Assembly: GCF_021462225.1 (NCBI RefSeq)
Contig: NC_061804.1
Span: 5,502,740-5,566,739 of the forward strand
Length of the DNA stretch: 64,000 nt
From: Girardinichthys multiradiatus
Lineage: Eukaryota; Chordata; Actinopteri; Cyprinodontiformes; Goodeidae
Direction of reading: 5' to 3'
This document shows, piece by piece, positions 58,456 through 64,000 of this stretch (position 1 is the first letter of the stretch; each line of letters opens with the position of its first letter). The position numbers were made by a program, and so were the translations under genes. The notes beneath the pieces were generated by a model. It was not told the origin of the DNA, did no database searches, and saw only the letters and a program-made list of their open reading frames with translations.

Positions 58456-59601
58456 GTGTGACTTTGTTTGGACGGGCGGTGTATTTTCTGTTTGCTTTTG
58501 CCTAAACTAGGCAGTTTCTTTAATTCAAACATAACTTGTCATTCTGACAATAAACATCATTCTCTGGGAGTTATTGGTATAGCATCTTTCCCCTGTGAGT
58601 GGGGACCTATTATTGATTATAATTAATGCATTTCCAGTATTTTTAACTCAACAAAAAGATGTCAAAAACACCAAAGGTGTGCCAATACACCCTGCTCTGC
58701 ATGCACCCTGAAGAAGCTCAGCCACGGATCGACTCCAAATCTTCATCTGACGTAGAAATTCTACCACTGCTAACTTTTTTCTCTTTTAATATTATGCATT
58801 TAAAATGACTGAAAACATATGTTTATGCAACATAAGTTGCATAAAAGTGGAAACGTAATCTCCAAGAGAGTTTTGTGCAGTCCAGACAAAGGTTTAGGGT
58901 GCTTTAAAGGCATAAAGGATTGAAAAACCTCATCTTTAAAACACCACATTTCATGTAAAATTTCAGTTTTGTTTTGGTTGATTTGTGACAACACTAAGAT
59001 GTGTAAATCAGAGTAATTTTGCAGGAGATTTGGCCTATCAATATACAATAACTATCAGCACAGAGATTAGCAGAACTCTTAACAAGCAAGTGAAGCACCC
59101 AGAAGGATTTGGACATAATGTGGGCTACATGCAGACTGGTGATGGTGGATGTGAATGATCTGATTCCCAATAAGCTGGCACACCAGAACAGACACCAGAG
59201 GGCATACATGGTGGTGTAAGGTGGTTGCAGGAGTGTCTGACAGAGAGACGTTCAACAGATGCTTTGCATGGATGTAGACACATTTGACAGCATTACCAGG
59301 ACTAGAGGAAGTTTAAAAGGGACATGTTTGTGTTGTTTTTACCTGGCAGGTGGGTAAATACAGGTATTTCTGTCAGTTGCATGATGTGACCAAGTGGTCT
59401 CATAAGAGCCAGTAATGTGACCCGTATCAAACTCCCATCAGTTGCATTTAATGTTTTGTCATGTGTAGATACAGACAAAACAATGTAGGTCTTCCAGTCT
59501 ATGTGGATGCCAGTACTCTCTAAAGATCCACCATAGTTTAGATTCGGAAAACCCTAAATACCTTGAACATGTGAAGTCCATCCCTATCAGTTTTGAATGT
59601 A
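58456..59601. other. Intergenic DNA, no feature
   Basis: No recognised element. Confidence 0.4.
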
Positions 59602-61169
59602 CAGGTCCTTCTCAAAAAATTAGCATATTGTGATAAAGTTAATTATTTTCCATAATGTCATAATGAAAATTTAACATTCATATATTTTAGATTCATTGCA
59701 CACTAACTGAAATATTTCAGGTATTTTATTGTCTTAATACGGATGATTTTGGCATACAGCTCATGAAAACCCAAAATTCCTATCTCACAAAATTAGCATA
59801 TTATTAAAAGGGTCTCTAATCGAGCTATGAACCTAATCATCTGAATCAACGAGTTAACTCTAAACACCTGCAAAAGATTCCTGAGGCCTTTAAAACTCCC
59901 AGCCTGGTTCATCACTCAAAACCACAATCATGGGTAAGACTGCCGACCTGACTGCTGTCCAGAAGGCCACTATTGACACCCTCAAGCAAGAGGGTAAGAC
60001 ACAGAAAGAAATTTCTGAACAAATAGGCTGTTCCCAGAGTGCTGTATCAAGGCACCTCAGTGGGAAGTCTGTGGGAAGGAAAAAGTGTGGCAGAAAACGC
60101 TGCACAACGAGAAGAGGTGACCGGACCCTGAGGAAGATTGTGGAGAAGGGCCGATTCCAGACCTTGGGGGACCTGCGGAAGCAGTGGACTGAGTCTGGAG
60201 TAGAAACATCCAGAGCCACCGTGCACAGGCGTGTGCAGGAAATGGGCTACAGGTGCCGCATTCCCCAGACCTGGGCTACAGAGAAGCAGCACTGGACTGT
60301 TGCTCAGTGGTCCAAAGTACTTTTTTCGGATGAAAGCAAATTCTGCATGTCATTCGGAAATCAAGGTGCCAGAGTCTGGAGGAAGACTGGGGAGAAGGAA
60401 ATGCCAAAATGCCAGAAGTCCAGTGTCAAGTACCCACAGTCAGTGATGGTCTGGGGTGCCGTGTCAGCTGCTAGTGTGGGTCCACTGTGTTTTATCAAGG
60501 GCAGGGTCAATGCAGCTAGCTATCAGGAGATTTTGGAGCACTTCATGCTTCCATCTACTGAAAAGCTTTATGGAGATGAAGATTTTGTTTTTCAGCACGA
60601 CCTGGCACCTGCTCACAGTGCCAAAACCACTGGTAAATGGTTTACTGACCATGGTATCACTGTGCTCAATTGGCCTGCCAACTCTCCTGACCTGAACCCC
60701 ATAGAGAATCTGTGGGATATTGTGAAGAGAACGTTGAGAGACTCAAGACCCAACACTCTGGATGAGCTAAAGGCCGCTATCGAAGCATCCTGGGCCTCCA
60801 TAAGACCTCAGCAGTGCCACAGGCTGATTGCCTCCATGCCACGCCGCATTGAAGCAGTCATTTCTGCAAAAGGATTCCCGACCAAGTATTGAGTGTATAA
60901 ATGTACATGATTATTTGAAGGTTGACGTTTTTTGTATTAAAAACACTTTTCTTTTATTGGTCGGATGAAATATGCTAATTTTGTGAGATAGGAATTTTGG
61001 GTTTTCACGAGCTGTATGCCAAAATCATCCGTATTAAGACAATAAAAGACCTGAAATATTTCAGTTAGTGTGCAATGAATCTAAAATATATGAATGTTAA
61101 ATTTTCATCATTACATTATAGAAAATAATGAACTTTATCACAATATGCTAATTTTTTGAGAAGGACCTG
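59602..61169 (+). mobile_element. Intact Tc1-like element, copy C
   Basis: A 1568-bp element, the same length as copy A, flanked by TA at 59600-59601 and 61170-61171. Terminal inverted repeats of about 200 bp are complete, and one intact gene lies inside. With copy A it is one of two structurally complete members in this window. Confidence 0.95.
59930..60892 (+). CDS. Tc1-like DD34E transposase, copy C
   Basis: A 320-residue transposase differing from copy A at only six positions that I can see: Q for R at 31, K for R at 167, S for G at 182, T for A at 210, V for I at 220 and R for H at 306. None touches D134, D224 or E259. Domain order is the same: two helix-turn-helix regions separated by the GRKKCGRKR segment, then the DD34E catalytic core. 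The frame is uninterrupted from ATG to TGA. It carries the same 14-codon deletion after IPQ as copies A and B. Confidence 0.93.
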   Translation: MGKTADLTAVQKATIDTLKQEGKTQKEISEQIGCSQSAVSRHLSGKSVGRKKCGRKRCTTRRGDRTLRKIVEKGRFQTLGDLRKQWTESGVETSRATVHRRVQEMGYRCRIPQTWATEKQHWTVAQWSKVLFSDESKFCMSFGNQGARVWRKTGEKEMPKCQKSSVKYPQSVMVWGAVSAASVGPLCFIKGRVNAASYQEILEHFMLPSTEKLYGDEDFVFQHDLAPAHSAKTTGKWFTDHGITVLNWPANSPDLNPIENLWDIVKRTLRDSRPNTLDELKAAIEASWASIRPQQCHRLIASMPRRIEAVISAKGFPTKY

Positions 61170-61171
61170 TA

Positions 61172-61589
61172 TTTATCTTAAACCAATGAGGACATTTTAC
61201 CAGGAATGTGTTGAATGGATGTGTGGCCACACGGTTGCATGCTCGACTTCTTTGTGCTTACTTTTCTCACCAGCATTTCCCCGAACATAATCAAAGGGGG
61301 GCGCCCCGCCCCGCCCCGCCAACAAGACCGCCTACCCCCCAAAGACGGCCTGTAGTATTAGTACGTTTTCGCAGTTAATGTCCTTCATTTTATTAGATCA
61401 TGTCGAGAGCAATTTCTGTCCCTGCATTGTCGCTACTCTACTTTTTATGGCCAAACTTGACAAAAGCTGGACAAAAACACACTCTTCGTACTCTGTGTCA
61501 CCAACGCCGACAGGTCACACGCAGATGAACACACACTCCCGACAGGGAACAGAGAGCGGACAGAAAAACATCACCTAATGGGTGTCTTT
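61172..61589. other. Intergenic DNA with a short GC-rich patch
   Basis: A G/C run with cgccccgccccgccccgcc (61303-61321) stands out from AT-rich surroundings. Nothing else recognised. Confidence 0.4.
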
Positions 61590-61840
61590 ATTTTATTGTC
61601 TGTTTAAATTGTAGATTCTCACCAAAGACAACAAAACTATGACTGAACACACATGGAATTATATAGTAAACAAAAAGTGTGTAATAACTTTTTTATATTT
61701 TAGATTATTAAATAGCCTTCCTTTGATTTGATGACTGCTTCTCTCTCTTGACATTCTCTCCATGAGCTTCATGAGGTGGTCACCTGAAATAGTTTTCCAA
61801 AGAGTCTTGGAAGAATTTCCCAGAGGTTCATTGAGAGACG
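61590..61840 (-). pseudogene. Tc1-like transposase C-terminal relic (antisense)
   Basis: On the minus strand, 61835-61760 encodes a degenerate 'WKTISGDHLMKLMERMS' segment typical of the C-terminal end of a Tc1 transposase. The AT-rich 3' flank and terminal repeat region follow to about 61590. The rest of the gene is missing. Confidence 0.65.
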
Positions 61841-62988
61841 GTCAAAGGTTAATATTTCAGTCATCACAGCAAAGGGCAACTACTTTAAGGAATCTAAAAT
61901 GTAAAACTAAAGTTCTTTTACATATCATCTGCAAATTGCCACACTGACGCAGCGATACCTTTCATAGCAGCAAACATCACCATCTTCTTGGCGCCCTCCT
62001 CTGATACTCTACCTTTTCATTTAATCAATTTTTGCAGTGTGCTGAAAGGATCCAGCTCTTCTTGCTAAAGCTCATTGAATCTGTCTGACAACACCAGATG
62101 AGGACCAACACTTTCAGAACAGGGAGGTGCTAAAGGAGAAAAAATCTGCTCTGCTATTTCGATATCTGTCCATTTTGGAAAAGCAAATCTGGTTTCAGTT
62201 TGAATTATTCAAACTTTCTGTGACCTGGAAAGGTGCGAATTTCCATTTACTTCTAAAGCTCCGCACACTGCTGTCACTGTTTTTGCAGCAACAAGCTGAC
62301 GTAAAACGATTCTGTCTGTGATCACGTCCGAACACCTAATGCTCGCTCATACAGAACCGCTGCAGCTCTCGCTGAAAAACACCAGAAAACTTAGTCTGAC
62401 GAGGCGAGGGCTTCCATCCATATGAATGATTGGGGTCAGCTGGAAACGCTGGCTAAATGGAGTGTGAATGACTTTAACGACCGGCTCTACCTACACGTCT
62501 GCAATCTCTCCCTCATATTTCCTCAAGGTTGTCATGGCTCACTGTCTGTGCTTCTGCTGCCAAAAGGGGTTGATTTTAAACAAGTTGCCGAATCCCGGCG
62601 TTGTTCATTGATCCGAAGCAGGACTTTCAAATTACACCTTTGCATCTTCTGTTAATGCCCATATTTCCAAACTAGAGCAGCATCAGTAAAGCTTTTAATG
62701 ATCATGTTGTAGAAAGTTGTTCTGGTAGGAGTTTAAAGGAGAAAAACCATAAAAGAAGCAAAAAAAAAAAAAAAACAAATAGTGACATAGTTAAAGAAAG
62801 CAAACATTTGGCATCAGTTTAAATGTCTGAAGGACGATGGTGAGGGAAGCATCATTATGCTCCAGAGTTAAAGGTTGGCAACTCTGGAGCATGAAGGAAG
62901 CCAATACAAGACTAATTTGGTAGAAACAAACTGTTTTGGAGCTTCTTTTACATTCTGTAAAGCTATTTAACCACATGTCTTCTCATAA
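61841..62988. other. Intergenic DNA, possibly unique
   Basis: No repeat recognised. 62410-62660 has balanced composition and a 77-codon frame without domain. It might be conserved host non-coding DNA, but nothing in the sequence proves it. Confidence 0.3.
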
Positions 62989-63081
62989 GGCCTGCACAGT
63001 GGCACAATTGGTAACTCTGCCTTAAGGCAAGAAGGTCCTGGGTTTGAATCATGGCCTGGGGTCTTTCTGCATGGTGTTTTT
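62989..63081 (+). repeat. SINE head fragment
   Basis: 'cctgcacagtggcacaattg' (box A region), 'aaggcaagaaggtcctgggt' and 'ttgaatcatggcctggggtc' (box B region) match the first 95 bp of the SINE at 39637. The body is missing. Confidence 0.75.
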
Positions 63082-63099
63082 CACACAGTCACTTGAGGT

Positions 63100-63600
63100 A
63101 TTTTGTGTTAGAATGCTGAGTTTGCATTTATTGGTTATCCAGTATCTGTACAACCAATCCGTGCACATTTGAACTTGTTTGGGTTGTCAGGGCTGCCAGT
63201 CACCTGCCTCCTCAATGATGGCAGGTCCTTTGGTCATGAGATATGGATCATGACAGAAATATTACAAGCAGCTGAAATTAACTTTAACTGTAGAGTGGCC
63301 ATCATCATCTGCCTCATTGAGACTGCTAGGTTTACCTTCATCCTGTGCGTAGAGCCCCTTTTTCCCCAGTATAAATCCTGTTGGTTCAGATATGCAGTTA
63401 GGAGAGGGACTGAATGCCTGAGCTTACACCAAAGCTTTGTAGATTTTCCTTCTACATTCCTCAGGGTAGAGACCTCAGGGAAGAACCAGAACTTCCTGGA
63501 GGGACAGTGTATCCTCCTTGGCCTTGAAATGCTCCAGAAGAAATAAGAAAGGATTGTGTTGGGAATTTGTCACCTGAGGATGTATGGATGGATGGATAGA
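63100..63600 (+). pseudogene. Old Rex3/RTE 3' fragment
   Basis: A 125-codon plus-strand frame (63169-63546) is a decayed version of the Rex3 C-terminal region. FGHEIWIMTE...LQAAEINF, then VEPLF and WFRYAVRR, parallel YGHELWVMTERTRSRIQAAEMSF, VEPLL and LRWLRHLYR of copy A. The 3' end carries GGAT units (63584-63597), a tail I associate with RTE elements. Many substitutions and small deletions show it is much older than copy A. Confidence 0.8.
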
Positions 63601-64000
63601 AAGCCAAAGATGCTAAGCAGCTATGTTTTTAATCAGCTGTTGACCAAAAAAGGGATTTAAATGCTTTATTTTTTTAATTTTTATAGACCAGTCGTTTAAT
63701 CGGCTGCTTTTTCCTTTCAGTATAAAATGTCATACAGCTAAATTTAACGAATTAATGGTTTCTCTTATGCTACAGCAGATTTTGGTATACAGCATATATT
63801 TTTACTCATATTTATCTTTAAGCTCCATCCAAAACAATTTGAGATGGTATTATCACATGCATTCCATGCAGGAGATTAAACAGCACTTCCTCTTCTTTCC
63901 ATGTATAATCCTCTCTTACTTCATCTTCCTGGTGGCTCTGGATAAAAAGAACAATAACATATAATCAAAAAGGTATTAACTTTTCCTGCTCCTAACCGTC
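63601..64000. other. Intergenic DNA, no feature
   Basis: AT-rich. No recognised element to the window end. Confidence 0.4.

Noticed and set aside
62422..62655. 77-codon frame considered as a host exon
   Set aside because: No domain or convincing splice sites; only a vague impression of non-repetitive sequence.

Overview
The window is non-coding DNA from a bony (teleost) fish. The evidence is its content: Rex3 and Rex1 non-LTR retrotransposons, an L2-type LINE with a CTGATT tail, a tRNA-derived SINE, many Tc1-like elements, hAT and pogo-like elements, and AT-rich sequence between them. I found no convincing host exon, tRNA or rRNA gene, no CRISPR array and no prokaryotic-style operon. It most likely lies in a gene desert or a large intron. 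The only undamaged protein-coding genes are two transposase genes of one young Tc1-like family. Family names were assigned by recognising motifs and from memory, without database searches.

Layout. 0-6.4 kb: AT-rich sequence with a GAGT microsatellite, SINE and LINE tail fragments, and two decayed Tc1 copies. 6.4-11.2 kb: a Russian-doll insertion. A pogo-like element holds a probable LTR, which holds a Rex3 LINE (12-bp target duplication), which holds a 526-bp solo LTR (5-bp target duplication). 12.6-13.8 kb: a Tc1 relic split by a second solo LTR. 15-18.4 kb: L2, Rex3 and Rex1 remnants. 19.4-23.6 kb: a degenerate repeat tract, two hAT-type miniature elements and an antisense Tc1 relic. 24.4-29.3 kb: an old relative of the young Tc1 family, Rex3 debris, another Tc1 relic and a SINE. 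30.4-35.3 kb: a degenerate 22-bp-type repeat split by about 4 kb of inserted DNA that carries an L2-type LINE. 36.9-38.5, 51.8-53.3 and 59.6-61.2 kb: three near-identical Tc1-like elements with 200-bp terminal inverted repeats. The first and third encode intact 320-residue DD34E transposases; the second is frameshifted. 38.9-42.1 kb: a LINE 3' end with a SINE in its tail, then a Tc1 relic split by a GC-rich dispersed repeat. 53.75-54.68 kb: a fold-back element with 215-bp arms. 56.9-58.5 kb: a Tc1 relic interrupted by a Rex3 fragment joined directly to an L2-type 3' tail. 61.6-63.6 kb: antisense Tc1 debris, a SINE head and a Rex3 3' remnant.

The elements interact as parasites and hosts. The two intact transposases could act on any copy with matching 200-bp ends, including the frameshifted one. 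The SINE ends like Rex3 and was probably copied by Rex3/RTE-type machinery. I see no new multi-gene system. The most useful observations are a 42-nt in-frame deletion shared by all three young Tc1 copies, the nested insertion chronology, the Rex3/L2 chimera and the fold-back element.
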